Below, in pieces: positions 24,858 through 32,764 of a stretch of 64,000 nucleotides of DNA. Each line of letters begins with the position of its first letter. Position 1 is the stretch's first letter. The stretch is taken from NCBI GenBank assembly GCA_019694955.1, contig JAIBAX010000004.1, forward strand, positions 1 to 64,000, written 5' to 3'. The position numbers were made by a program, and so were the translations under genes. The DNA comes from Chitinophagales bacterium (GTDB lineage Bacteria; Bacteroidota; Bacteroidia; Chitinophagales; JADIYW01). A model generated the notes under the pieces. The model was given only the letters and a program-made list of their open reading frames with translations. It had not been told where the DNA came from and did not search any database.

Positions 24858-26341
24858 TCAAGAAAATCAAGTTTCATTTGAAGAATATTTTCGCGAACAG
24901 TTTTCTTTTTTGTTCCATGCTTCTGATAATTAACAATCATAGGTTCGGCAACTATTGATTGATTATCACCATCCACAGCACTATATTCTAAATAAAATAA
25001 GATATCTCCTTTTGCCGTTTCGTGTGCTAAATTTTTATCAGTTTTCCATGTTGACCTAAGCGCAGAAAAGCTAGTGTATTTGACTTTTTTATTGAATTTT
25101 TCTAAAAATATTTCTTTCTCATGAGCTAAATATAAACTTTCATCTGAAACAATGCTAACAACTTTAGGAGAATGAGAATTGATAATGACTTGTCTTAATG
25201 GATTGTTCTCATCAACTGGACAGGTTGTATCCGTTGCAATGTCTTCTAATAATCTTACCATCTCCTCAATTCTTTTTGGATTGATACCATTCTCAGGCTC
25301 TTCCATACAAATTAATCCATTTCTGCTACTATCTTCTTGTATTACTGCCAGCCCCAAGAATCTTAATGTGCCATCAGATAATGATTGAGCAGGCAAAATC
25401 AGGTTGTCTTTAAACTTGACCCTTAAAGTTAATAGGTCTCTTTTTTCATCTTTATCAACGTCTATCTCCTTAATATCTCCTACCAATCTTTTTAACTTAT
25501 TGGTTAATGATTGATAGATGTCTAGTTCTTTTTTTTCGTTATTTAATCTATAAAGGGTGGCTGGTAAATTAAATCCATTTGCAAGTATTCTTGCATTTTT
25601 TACTTCATATATTGAGTTTGGTTGACGCAAAGTGCTTGGTTCGAATTGTAACATCATCCAATTTCGCATTTCTTGCCTAGCTAAAAAAGCTGTAGGAGAT
25701 TCGGCAGTAACTGTAGATAAGAGTGTTCTTGGCATCTTTTCTGCAATGAATTCCGTAGTTCTTCCCTTGTTACCATCTTGATGAAGCTTTATTTTTTCCT
25801 TATCCGTAGAAATAAATGGAATTTTTGTAGATCGTCTACCTTGTAAGATTGAATTTAGCCAAGATTTATTAAAATCAAAAAATAGATGCGTTCTCATATC
25901 AGAGAGCGTTATTGGAACTAACTCTTCTCTAATTATTTCAATAGGTTCCTTTTCACTATTTATAGCGTCATCAATTAATTTAAATTCTAAAATATATCTT
26001 AAACTTGTTATTGTTGCCATTGCATGCTGACCTAAATCATCTTCATCCTGCTTAGGAATTAACAGGTCTACCTCAAAAGACATTTTATCATAATAAATGT
26101 CTCCACTCTTAAAGAAAATATCTTTAATGTTAGCGTGTTTGTGATTCTCACTACGAATAGATTTTACAGCTTGTAAGATGCTTTGATCAGCTAGATTTGA
26201 GAGAAACATTAAGGCATCAAAGAAATTTGATTTTCCTACTGCGTTCGCCCCAGCAATACAAGTAAAGGGCCCAAAATATAATTCGGTATTAAGTAAACTT
26301 TTAAATCCATCTATCTTTATTCTAGTTATCATAATAGACAA
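24854..26341 (-). CDS. ABC-type (OLD/RecF-like) ATPase of a two-gene module
   Basis: 495 aa. KIDGFKSLLN at the front; Walker A GANAVGKSNF (31-40); ABC signature LSDGTLRFLGL (321-331); Walker B LICMEEPENGINP (343-355) with catalytic Glu348; and the H-loop NSHSPKVV (388-395). The long insert between Walker A and signature lacks the extended SMC coiled coil. This is the COG1106/COG4637-like AAA class common in defence loci (AbiL, PARIS, OLD-type). It is coupled to the Toprim-like gene, clearly AT-richer than the flanks, and lies between polysaccharide and housekeeping genes, all suggesting transfer. Confidence 0.8.
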   Translation of the reverse strand: MSIMITRIKIDGFKSLLNTELYFGPFTCIAGANAVGKSNFFDALMFLSNLADQSILQAVKSIRSENHKHANIKDIFFKSGDIYYDKMSFEVDLLIPKQDEDDLGQHAMATITSLRYILEFKLIDDAINSEKEPIEIIREELVPITLSDMRTHLFFDFNKSWLNSILQGRRSTKIPFISTDKEKIKLHQDGNKGRTTEFIAEKMPRTLLSTVTAESPTAFLARQEMRNWMMLQFEPSTLRQPNSIYEVKNARILANGFNLPATLYRLNNEKKELDIYQSLTNKLKRLVGDIKEIDVDKDEKRDLLTLRVKFKDNLILPAQSLSDGTLRFLGLAVIQEDSSRNGLICMEEPENGINPKRIEEMVRLLEDIATDTTCPVDENNPLRQVIINSHSPKVVSIVSDESLYLAHEKEIFLEKFNKKVKYTSFSALRSTWKTDKNLAHETAKGDILFYLEYSAVDGDNQSIVAEPMIVNYQKHGTKKKTVRENILQMKLDFLE

Positions 26342-26383
26342 ATTTAAGCATTTAAATCATGACTAACCCACCGTTAAACTATA

Positions 26384-27082
26384 TTAATCTCTCCGTCTAT
26401 TATTCAAGAGGATAAAAACATAGTATAAAAGCTGTGCAAGCGATGCCAATGCTGCTACAACATAAGTCATGGCTGCCCACCAAAGGGCGTTTTTTGCTTT
26501 TTCATGCTCTTGACTGGCCATGATGCCGGTGGTGTCTAACCATTTAAGGGCTCTATTGGAAGCATCAAATTCTACCGGCAAAGTTATGAAACTAAAGACT
26601 GTCGTTGCTGCAAACATGGCAATACCAATCATAAATACCAGCGGATTGCCATAGTAAAATATTGCCAAGCCTATCATTAGCACCCAAGGCATAAATCTTG
26701 CACCGATATTTACTACCGGAACCAATTTGGAGCGCATTGTTAGCCATGCATAAGCTTCATTGTGCTGAACGGCGTGTCCACATTCGTGCGCTGCAACGGC
26801 AGCAGCAGCCACCGTAGGTTGGTTATACACCCATTCGGAAAGGTTGACAGTTTTTGTTGCCGGATTATAATGGTCTGTAAGTTGTCCCGGCACGGAAACG
26901 ACTTGAACATCATAAATGCCATTTTCTTGCAACATTTTCTCTGCCACTTCTCTTCCTGTTAATCCAATTCTTATCTGTGAATATTCCTGAAAGCGTCTTT
27001 TTAGCATACTGCTAACGCCCATAGATATCGCCATAAAGGCGAAGGTTATCACATAATACATCAAATTTCCATGCATCATCAT
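26384..27082 (-). CDS. YugP-type zinc metallopeptidase (PF04298)
   Basis: 232 aa membrane protein. N-terminal helix (residues 7-22), then a zinc motif in VAAHECGHAVQHNEAYAW (HExxH-like HECGH), followed by two or three transmembrane helices. The family is 'neutral zinc metallopeptidase', homologous to Bacillus YugP, and probably processes membrane or periplasmic peptides; no substrate is known. It lies 7 bases downstream of the DUF4286 gene, so it is the last gene of that operon. Confidence 0.9.
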   Translation of the reverse strand: MMMHGNLMYYVITFAFMAISMGVSSMLKRRFQEYSQIRIGLTGREVAEKMLQENGIYDVQVVSVPGQLTDHYNPATKTVNLSEWVYNQPTVAAAAVAAHECGHAVQHNEAYAWLTMRSKLVPVVNIGARFMPWVLMIGLAIFYYGNPLVFMIGIAMFAATTVFSFITLPVEFDASNRALKWLDTTGIMASQEHEKAKNALWWAAMTYVVAALASLAQLLYYVFILLNNRRRD

Positions 27083-27089
27083 AGTGCTA

Positions 27090-27395
27090 CTAATTTATTT
27101 TTTCTAAAACATGACTAAAAAACAAAACCTTATAAAAATACAATCTACTAAGTTCTTCTTTTAGTTTACTGTCTATTAACAACAAAAATGCTTCCAAAGT
27201 TTCATTGTTATCGAATTTATATTGCAATGAAAGCGACTCTCCTTCCGGGTCTTCCTGTTGTTGCAATTTGTACAAGCCATAATCTTTGGTAAGGTTAGAT
27301 GCCTCTAATTGCGTAAAATGCTTGTCAACGATGTATTTGATAACAATGGCTTTTATTTTATGTTCAACGTGTATGGTGGTTGTATAAATTAGCAT
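27090..27395 (-). CDS. DUF4286 family protein
   Basis: 101 aa. MLIYTTTIHVEHKIKAIVIKYI and the later SLSLQYKFDNNETLEAFL follow the pattern of Bacteroidota DUF4286, a small ferredoxin-like single-domain protein of unknown role. The ATG shares one base with the stop of the TPR gene (TAATG), so it is translated by coupling, and the metallopeptidase follows 7 bases later. Confidence 0.75.
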   Translation of the reverse strand: MLIYTTTIHVEHKIKAIVIKYIVDKHFTQLEASNLTKDYGLYKLQQQEDPEGESLSLQYKFDNNETLEAFLLLIDSKLKEELSRLYFYKVLFFSHVLEKIN

Positions 27396-29230
27396 TATTG
27401 TTCATTTATCTTTTCGCCACGTAAGATTCTGTATCTTTTTCGTGCTTCCACCATAAAAGTACTCCCTTGATAATCTAAAATGAGTTTTTCATAGAGTTCT
27501 TTTGCTTGTTCTGGATCATTCAGGTTGTTTTGAACAATGTCTGCCCAAAGAAAAAGTGCATTATCGCCCCATAAATCGCTGCCATAGTTTTCAACAATGT
27601 CTTTTAAATATTCAATAGCACCATTAAAGTGGCGTTTTTCAAGTTCTAACTGTGCTTTTAACCAATAGACATCGTCCGTCAGACTATGGTTAGGATATAA
27701 GCTCAATATCTTATCCAATTCTTCTTCAGATGCCTCCAGCTTGTTTTGAAACTTTAATAAATCCGCCTGAGAAAAGAGCATCATAGGCTCTAAGGTGGAG
27801 TCCATGCCTAAATTATCTGTAATAAATACACTTAAATCAATCGCATCATTAGAAATATATTCGGAGGTATTTCCTTTAATAACTTTTAGCTGTGTTTGTG
27901 CCCATTCGAAATCCCCTTTGTAATAACTTAGCCTTGCATTCTTATATTTAGCTTCTTCTCCTGTTGGGTTTCCTTTAAAGTCTTTTTCTACTTGTGTGTA
28001 TAGCAATACAGATTCCCAAGGTTCTTCTTTCAAGATATAATAATCGCCAAGATCCAGTTTTGCCTGTGCTTTGAGGTTTTTGTCAACCTTTGGGTCTCCA
28101 ATAAGCATTTCTAAATTACTGATCGCCGTATCTAAATCGTGGATGTATAAAGCATTCAATTTTGCTAAGTCGATAACGGCTTTAGAAGAGGTATATGGAT
28201 TGTAATATTCATCCAAGAATTTCTTATAAGCATCTCTGAGCGAATAAAGATCTTTTTCAGAATAATTTCTTCCTGAAATGATTTTATCACGCTTTACATT
28301 GAGCATTTCCAGAGTTGCCGTAACATAATAATCATTCTCCGCACCTTTGTCTATGACGAATTGATATCCCTTTATGGCGGCATCATAGTCTTTTTGCTGT
28401 GCTGCACTTCTGGCAATCTGGATAACATTTGCACCGCCTTCATCTCGCTTCAGGTCAAGGTATTTAGCTTGTGCTAAAGCGCTTTCAAAATCATTCATTT
28501 GCATATACAACCATACCAGCAAATCCTGATACACGAGCGTTTCTTTGTGCTTTTGTACATTTTGGAGTAAAATGGTTTCCAAATTGGTAAAATCTTCTTG
28601 CGTCGTTAATGCTGCCTGCAAACCATTCTGGACTTGCCTTAGGCTGGTCGGGTTGCTCAATACTTCCTCTAAATACAGGCTCAACATGCCTTCTTTATTG
28701 TTTTGCAAGCGATAAATAGTGCCTATTTCATAATTAAAAGAAGCGTCCGGGACTTGTTTCTTACCGGCTTCATAGGTTTTTAATGCCCAATCCAATTCAT
28801 TGACTTCAATGAATTTATTGGCAATTTTCAGGTATTCGAATTTGACGGGTTTCAAGGACTTAATCAAGGACTCATATTGCTTATCTGCTTCCTCTTTATC
28901 GCCTGACATTTGATATATTTGCCCAAGTTCAAGTAGATAAGTAGGGTCTTTCCCAGATTCTTTATAAATCGTTTTAATGAGCTTTTTTGCTGTAACCCAA
29001 TCTTTTAAGGCGATAAGTGTTTGTTTGTAATCTTCATAGTACAAATCATAACCATTGGGTTTTTGTATCAATACTTCGTAATATTCTGCAGCCTTGTCGT
29101 ATGCGCCATTTTCAAAAAATTGCTTGGCAAGATATGCATCTCTATCGCCCTCCAATAAAGGTTGTTCCTGACCAAAAGCGGTATGGAAACACAGGATGTT
29201 ACAAATGATATAGAAAACAATTTTCTTCAT
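27395..29230 (-). CDS. Secreted/periplasmic tetratricopeptide repeat protein
   Basis: 611 aa with signal peptide (1-20, ending AFGQ). The whole mature chain is helical with many TPR-like units, for example YDKAAEYYEVLIQKPNGYDL, LDWALKTYEAGKKQVPD, YDAAIKGYQFVIDKG, PEQAKELYEKLILDYQGSTF. It probably acts as a periplasmic scaffold; the family is widespread in Bacteroidota without a defined partner. First gene of an operon with DUF4286 and the YugP-like peptidase. Confidence 0.85.
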   Translation of the reverse strand: MKKIVFYIICNILCFHTAFGQEQPLLEGDRDAYLAKQFFENGAYDKAAEYYEVLIQKPNGYDLYYEDYKQTLIALKDWVTAKKLIKTIYKESGKDPTYLLELGQIYQMSGDKEEADKQYESLIKSLKPVKFEYLKIANKFIEVNELDWALKTYEAGKKQVPDASFNYEIGTIYRLQNNKEGMLSLYLEEVLSNPTSLRQVQNGLQAALTTQEDFTNLETILLQNVQKHKETLVYQDLLVWLYMQMNDFESALAQAKYLDLKRDEGGANVIQIARSAAQQKDYDAAIKGYQFVIDKGAENDYYVTATLEMLNVKRDKIISGRNYSEKDLYSLRDAYKKFLDEYYNPYTSSKAVIDLAKLNALYIHDLDTAISNLEMLIGDPKVDKNLKAQAKLDLGDYYILKEEPWESVLLYTQVEKDFKGNPTGEEAKYKNARLSYYKGDFEWAQTQLKVIKGNTSEYISNDAIDLSVFITDNLGMDSTLEPMMLFSQADLLKFQNKLEASEEELDKILSLYPNHSLTDDVYWLKAQLELEKRHFNGAIEYLKDIVENYGSDLWGDNALFLWADIVQNNLNDPEQAKELYEKLILDYQGSTFMVEARKRYRILRGEKINEQ

Positions 29231-29301
29231 CTCACTACTTCACAAATTTATACAAAATGATTCCAAGTAACGAGTATTTTAATAAAAAATAAGAAAAAAG
29301 C

Positions 29302-29784
29302 CTATTTAGGCAACCAAACGCCAGTTGATTTAAGGAATTCATTGAAGTAAAAGCATTCTTCACTTTCTATACAAGCAATCGCTAATTGATAGGTTTTGTT
29401 TCCTTCTTTCAAAGATATACTTAACCCTACCAATGGATTGTCGTCACCGTAGACTCGTTCAATCTTAACAGAAGAAACCGTGAATTTATTTAAGTCGATT
29501 TTTTCAGCGACGGCATCTTTCTGTATCTTGTCCCAATCTTGTATTGTTTTGGGATTTTCTGCAATCATCTTTTGGATATTCTCATTGCTGAGTGCGCCCA
29601 GTTCTTTACCAAAATTCTGTTTGATAACGCCAACAGTAGGTTGCAGCTTTTGTAGTTCCTTAAAATCTTTTGATTGCAAAGCAGTAAGCAGGTGTTGCGC
29701 CAAGCTGTCTGCGCTATAACAATTTTGAGCGGAAGCACGCTCCTGAAACCATAAAATGGTAAGAATAAGTAATAAGAATCTCAT
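29302..29784 (-). CDS. Secreted protein of unknown function
   Basis: 160 aa from the ATG at 29784 (MRFLLLILTILWFQERASAQ, a clean signal peptide). The longer reading from 29844 runs through an upstream small gene in another frame. The mature part has SADSLAQHLLTALQSKDFKELQKL and ends ECFYFNEFLKSTGVWLPK, with an alpha/beta pattern like SnoaL/NTF2-related or DUF3887-like stress proteins. No family can be named firmly. It starts 1 base after the stop of the 49-aa lipoprotein and is likely co-transcribed. Confidence 0.65.
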   Translation of the reverse strand: MRFLLLILTILWFQERASAQNCYSADSLAQHLLTALQSKDFKELQKLQPTVGVIKQNFGKELGALSNENIQKMIAENPKTIQDWDKIQKDAVAEKIDLNKFTVSSVKIERVYGDDNPLVGLSISLKEGNKTYQLAIACIESEECFYFNEFLKSTGVWLPK

Positions 29785-29785
29785 T

Positions 29786-29935
29786 TTAAATGCTTTTTTG
29801 CAAATGTTTTTGTTCAATATGATTTCCCCAATATGGACAGCCACATTTTTTAGCAGCGCGCTTTGAACTGGAGCATCCGGTTGCTACTAAGGCAAATAAT
29901 ATGCCGAAAACTATGCCCAATTTTATCTTTTTCAT
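29786..29935 (-). CDS. Small lipoprotein, 49 aa
   Basis: A short gene not easily found by length. ATG at 29935 gives MKKIKLGIVFGILFALVATG followed by the lipobox Cys21, then CSSSKRAAKKCGCPYWGNHI and a stop at 29786-29788. The signal-peptide form, lipobox and CGCPYW group are convincing. A CGC pair may bind metal. It is one base upstream of the next gene's start and 62 bases from the divergent glycosyltransferase, leaving room for promoters. Function unknown. Confidence 0.7.
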   Translation of the reverse strand: MKKIKLGIVFGILFALVATGCSSSKRAAKKCGCPYWGNHIEQKHLQKSI

Positions 29936-29997
29936 ACGGTATATAACGTAAATCTCTAAATTCTATTTTTCTTTACAATGTAAATATATCAAAATTA

Positions 29998-31023
29998 ATG
30001 CTAAAAGATATTTTTGGGAGAAAGATTTTGGTGGCACCACTCAATTGGGGACTGGGACATGCTACGAGGTGTATTCCTTTAATTGAGCAGCTTTTGGTAC
30101 AAAACAATGAAGTGGTCATCGGCTCTGATGGCGAGGCATTAAAGTATCTACAACATAGTTTCCCTGATCTGCGAACAATCACTATTCCCGGTTATGATTT
30201 TGAATATCCAAGAAATGGAAAAATGTTTTTTGCTGTCTTGACACAAGTTAGTAAGGTAAAAACCAAGATTAAAGAAGAGCAGGCTTTTGTGCGTGATTTG
30301 ATGAAAAGAGAACGCTTCGACATCATTATTTCCGATCATAGATATGGTGTTCATTGTTCCGATGTCAGGAGTGTTTTTATCTGCCATCAGTTGGCGTTGA
30401 TGGTTCCCACACTTATGCAATTCATGCGCAAGCGTATATACGACTATCACTTATCGTTTATGGAGCCTTTTGATGAGATTTGGATTCCGGATAATGCGAA
30501 GCCGCCCTATTTGTCGGGAGGATTGGCACATGATTTTCCTTTGCCTAAGAAAGCGCATTTTATTGGTGCATTAACCCGGTTTTCAAGTTTCTCTCCTTCT
30601 CCAAATTATGGTAAGCAACATTATATTGCCGTTCTCTTAAGTGGTTTAGAGCCGCAAAGAAGTTTGTTAGAAGAGAAAATTGTTGAACAAGCTGCTGCAT
30701 TAGATGCCCAATTTGTCGTCATTCGGGGAAAACCTGATGATAAAAGCAAGTTGAACACTATTAACATCCAATATGAACAGTGCCTTTACGGGCAAGAGTT
30801 GTTTGACGCCTTGTATTATGCAGATGGAATTATTTGCAGAAGCGGATATAGTACCATTCTCGATTTAAGTGTACTTCACAAAAAAACAGCATTTATTCCA
30901 ACTCCTGGTCAAACGGAACAAGAGTATCTAGCATCTTATCATGCAAAAATGGGAAAATCTATCGTCCAAGAGCAGCATCAACTGGATGTAGAAAAAATCG
31001 TTGCTTTCTTTAATAAGTCGTAA
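29998..31023 (+). CDS. Glycosyltransferase, MurG/UGT-like (GT-B fold)
   Basis: 341 aa. RKILVAPLNWGLGHATRCIPLIEQL gives the Gly-rich GT-B acceptor loop (GLGHATR), and the C-terminal donor part has ADGIICRSGYSTILDLSVL and FIPTPGQTEQEYLA, where RSGYSTI and the PTPGQxEQ motif are the usual nucleotide-sugar binding pattern. These proteins are common and conserved in Bacteroidota (COG1819-like). Substrate unknown; probably a peripheral inner-membrane enzyme. Confidence 0.82.
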   Translation: MLKDIFGRKILVAPLNWGLGHATRCIPLIEQLLVQNNEVVIGSDGEALKYLQHSFPDLRTITIPGYDFEYPRNGKMFFAVLTQVSKVKTKIKEEQAFVRDLMKRERFDIIISDHRYGVHCSDVRSVFICHQLALMVPTLMQFMRKRIYDYHLSFMEPFDEIWIPDNAKPPYLSGGLAHDFPLPKKAHFIGALTRFSSFSPSPNYGKQHYIAVLLSGLEPQRSLLEEKIVEQAAALDAQFVVIRGKPDDKSKLNTINIQYEQCLYGQELFDALYYADGIICRSGYSTILDLSVLHKKTAFIPTPGQTEQEYLASYHAKMGKSIVQEQHQLDVEKIVAFFNKS

Positions 31024-31062
31024 CCTTTATTTTAAAGGAAAATCTAATCATTAGAAAAAAAA

Positions 31063-31098
31063 CACAAAGTTGCTCAAAGAAGGCGCAAAAATTGTACA
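31063..31098. repeat. Dispersed intergenic repeat, copy B
   Basis: CACAAAG, three bases, then CTCAAAGAAGGCGC, identical in sequence and spacing to the copy at 10327-10350. Flanks differ. Confidence 0.5.
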
Positions 31099-31148
31099 AT
31101 GTTTTCGCCTACATTTTCTGATAAATTCTAAAAACCAACCACTGATAC

Positions 31149-31592
31149 TTACTTCCCTTTGGTATAGAATTCTACTTGTAAATCCATATACTCCCAAGAA
31201 AGAATCATCGTGTCGTTGGAGATGGTCATCAGCGCACCTTGTTGATTGTCAAACTGGATGCTTTCTCTTCCTTTGTATGGTGTTCCGGTTCCCAGTGCGT
31301 ATTTTCCTGTGGTAGTAGTTTTGCCATTTACGATTAGGTCGTAAGTGCCATCATTGTAGATTTTATACGTTTTTGTATCTTCAACATCCTTTGCCAATTG
31401 CGTACCTTTCATTCTGCCACAGCAATCGGTACGGTACCAATTCCATGTGCCGACATAGTTTTGACTTTCGTCATTGGCTTTTAATCTTTCTTTACTCATT
31501 TTTTCTGCTTTTTTGGCTTCTCTGGTTGTTTTACAACTAAAAGAACTCAAACTCAATACTAAAAAAACCAACCAAATTATTTTGTTATTCAT
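31149..31592 (-). CDS. Lipoprotein of unknown function
   Basis: 147 aa. Signal peptide with lipobox SSFSC (Cys20), then a charged linker (KTTREAKKAEKMSKERLK) and a small beta domain (YVGTWNWYRTDCCGRMKG ... ILSWEYMDLQVEFYTKGK), a lipocalin-like or copper-resistance-like strand pattern. I do not recognise a family. It should sit in the periplasm on a membrane. It is divergent from the Hsp15 gene. Confidence 0.65.
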   Translation of the reverse strand: MNNKIIWLVFLVLSLSSFSCKTTREAKKAEKMSKERLKANDESQNYVGTWNWYRTDCCGRMKGTQLAKDVEDTKTYKIYNDGTYDLIVNGKTTTTGKYALGTGTPYKGRESIQFDNQQGALMTISNDTMILSWEYMDLQVEFYTKGK

Positions 31593-31664
31593 TTTTTATA
31601 CTTTTACATGACAAATGTAATAGAATCTGTTCAAAAAAGATACCAATTATTTATCTAAGTTAAA

Positions 31665-32054
31665 ATGTTGCAGAAAGTAAGAATTGATAAATGGCTGTGG
31701 GCTGTGCGGGTGTTTAAAACTAGAACATTGGCAGCAGATGCCTGTAAAGGTGGAAAAATTAAGATTAGTGGCAATAGCATAAAGGCTTCATATATGCTGA
31801 GCATAGGTGAAATTGTCGATATTAAAAAGGAAGGAATAAAGCTGTCTTACAAAGTAGTGGAGTTAATTGAAAAACGTGTAGGTGCTGAGTTGGCAGTAAA
31901 ATGTTACGAAGATTTGACGCCACCAGAAGTAAAAGACCCAAAATTAATACCCTTTTTTCATGCAACTGCGGAAATTAGAGATCGCGGTACGGGAAGGCCA
32001 ACGAAAAAAGAACGACGCGAGATCGACAGGTTTAAAGATGATATAGAATTATAA
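31665..32054 (+). CDS. hslR: RNA-binding S4-domain protein, Hsp15 family
   Basis: 129 aa. The S4 domain is clear: VRIDKWLWAVRVFKTRTLAA, CKGGKIKISGNSIKASYML and GEIVDIKKEGIKLSYKVVEL. The C-terminal tail RGTGRPTKKERREIDRF is the typical basic Hsp15 end. Hsp15 binds free 50S subunits carrying nascent chains and helps recycle stalled ribosomes after heat shock. Three bases separate it from the downstream lipoprotein. Confidence 0.88.
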   Translation: MLQKVRIDKWLWAVRVFKTRTLAADACKGGKIKISGNSIKASYMLSIGEIVDIKKEGIKLSYKVVELIEKRVGAELAVKCYEDLTPPEVKDPKLIPFFHATAEIRDRGTGRPTKKERREIDRFKDDIEL

Positions 32055-32057
32055 AAG

Positions 32058-32480
32058 ATGAAGATTTTCAAGCATATAAGAAATTTTATTGGCAAGGTAT
32101 TGGTTACCATTGTTCTATTGCAAGGGTGCAAATCAACTCAAAATCATCAGAGTATGTATACATGTTTTACCCCTCAAAACTTTAACAAAGTTCGTGATAA
32201 TGTGCAGCATTATACACTTATTTCCAGTTCCGGAACATATTATTTGGAATATCCGGAAGACACCGCTGTTATTTATGATGGTATAAAAAGACCGTCTAAT
32301 TATCCCGAAAATGTTTATAAAGTGTATATGCTCAGCGATGGAAAAGAGCATGTAATTTTTAAAAGCAGCTCGCATACTTTTTCCTTTTCCATGGAAGGGT
32401 TGGATGAAACTTCTTTAAATGAAACAGATAAGGCATTGGCAAACGAAATCTTTTGCCACATTTTACATTTAAGGGATTAG
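32058..32480 (+). CDS. Lipoprotein of unknown function
   Basis: 140 aa. Signal peptide with lipobox VLLQGC (Cys24), followed by a compact mature domain (YTLISSSGTYYLEYPEDTAVIYDGIKR ...). It is probably in one operon with Hsp15 (3-base gap). No family recognised. The last codons and stop lie inside a dispersed repeat (32471-32562), so the C-terminus HLRD may have been remodelled by the repeat. Confidence 0.6.
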   Translation: MKIFKHIRNFIGKVLVTIVLLQGCKSTQNHQSMYTCFTPQNFNKVRDNVQHYTLISSSGTYYLEYPEDTAVIYDGIKRPSNYPENVYKVYMLSDGKEHVIFKSSSHTFSFSMEGLDETSLNETDKALANEIFCHILHLRD

Positions 32481-32562
32481 TTAGTGTGCTAGGGATTGGA
32501 GGAGCAACCGTGTGCGACGGAAAGCCCGCCTGTTTTGCCGAATGAGGCAAACAGGAGCACCC
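32471..32562 (+). repeat. Stop-codon-overlapping dispersed repeat, copy 1
   Basis: Begins AAGGGATTAG, where the TAG is the stop of the lipoprotein. Then come TAGGGATTGGAGGAGC and AACCGTGTGCGACGGAAAGC, and a hairpin CCTGTTTTGCC / GGCAAACAGG (32529-32555). A second copy in the opposite orientation lies at 61198-61262, also over a stop codon. The shared core is over 30 bases with two or three changes; the hairpin part differs in sequence but is kept as a stem. Confidence 0.75.
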
Positions 32563-32631
32563 AAATCAGTAACTTTTTATCAGATAAAATAAAATTAAAA
32601 ACAATTTTTATTACTGCATGAAAAAAAACCT

Positions 32632-32639
32632 TAGTTTTG
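32632..32639 (+). promoter_or_regulatory. -7 promoter element of the sulfite reductase leader
   Basis: TAGTTTTG, an exact TAnnTTTG, ends only 5 bases before the ATG of the poly-Cys leader ORF at 32645. With the usual spacing the transcript would begin at about 32643-32645, making the leader peptide (nearly) leaderless. No clear -33 element. Confidence 0.5.
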
Positions 32640-32644
32640 AAAAT

Positions 32645-32704
32645 ATGTTAAATAAAACAAAGATTTCCTGTTGCTGCTGTTGTTGTACGATTTGGTGCGG
32701 ATAG
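32645..32704 (+). CDS. Poly-cysteine leader peptide of the sulfite reductase attenuator
   Basis: 19 codons: MLNKTKISCCCCCCTIWCG, stop TAG at 32702-32704. Six consecutive Cys codons (32669-32686, mixed TGT and TGC) plus one more near the end make seven Cys in 19 residues, far beyond chance. Its position fits a classic leader peptide: just after a promoter-like TAGTTTTG, before a terminator hairpin, and before the gene that supplies sulfide for Cys synthesis. Low Cys-tRNA would stall the ribosome on the run. Poly-Cys leaders of this kind are known in mycobacteria; I am not aware of a described example in Bacteroidota. Confidence 0.85.
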   Translation: MLNKTKISCCCCCCTIWCG

Positions 32705-32764
32705 GCGATTTTTGACTATAAATAAACAATATAGCCTTTCCGGATAAAATAGGAAAGGCTTTTT
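32699..32764 (+). promoter_or_regulatory. Transcription attenuator: antiterminator/terminator switch
   Basis: The terminator stem AGCCTTTCC (32733-32741) / GGAAAGGCT (32752-32760) has a T run at 32760-32764 and lies 20 bases before the sulfite reductase start. Its left arm GCCTTTCC can pair instead with GGATAGGC (32699-32706), seven of eight positions, which overlaps the leader stop codon. A ribosome that reaches the stop covers GGATAGGC, so the terminator forms. A ribosome stalled on the Cys codons leaves it free and the antiterminator forms. This predicts Cys starvation raises sulfite reductase. Structure by eye; not tested. Confidence 0.75.

Noticed and set aside
32133-32375. Reverse ORF inside the lipoprotein gene
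   Set aside because: Shadow of the forward gene; no signal, motif or separate promoter.
32528-32562. Terminator in front of the poly-Cys leader
   Set aside because: The hairpin CCTGTTTTGCC / GGCAAACAGG has no T run after it; it is part of the dispersed repeat. The attenuator terminator is the later one.
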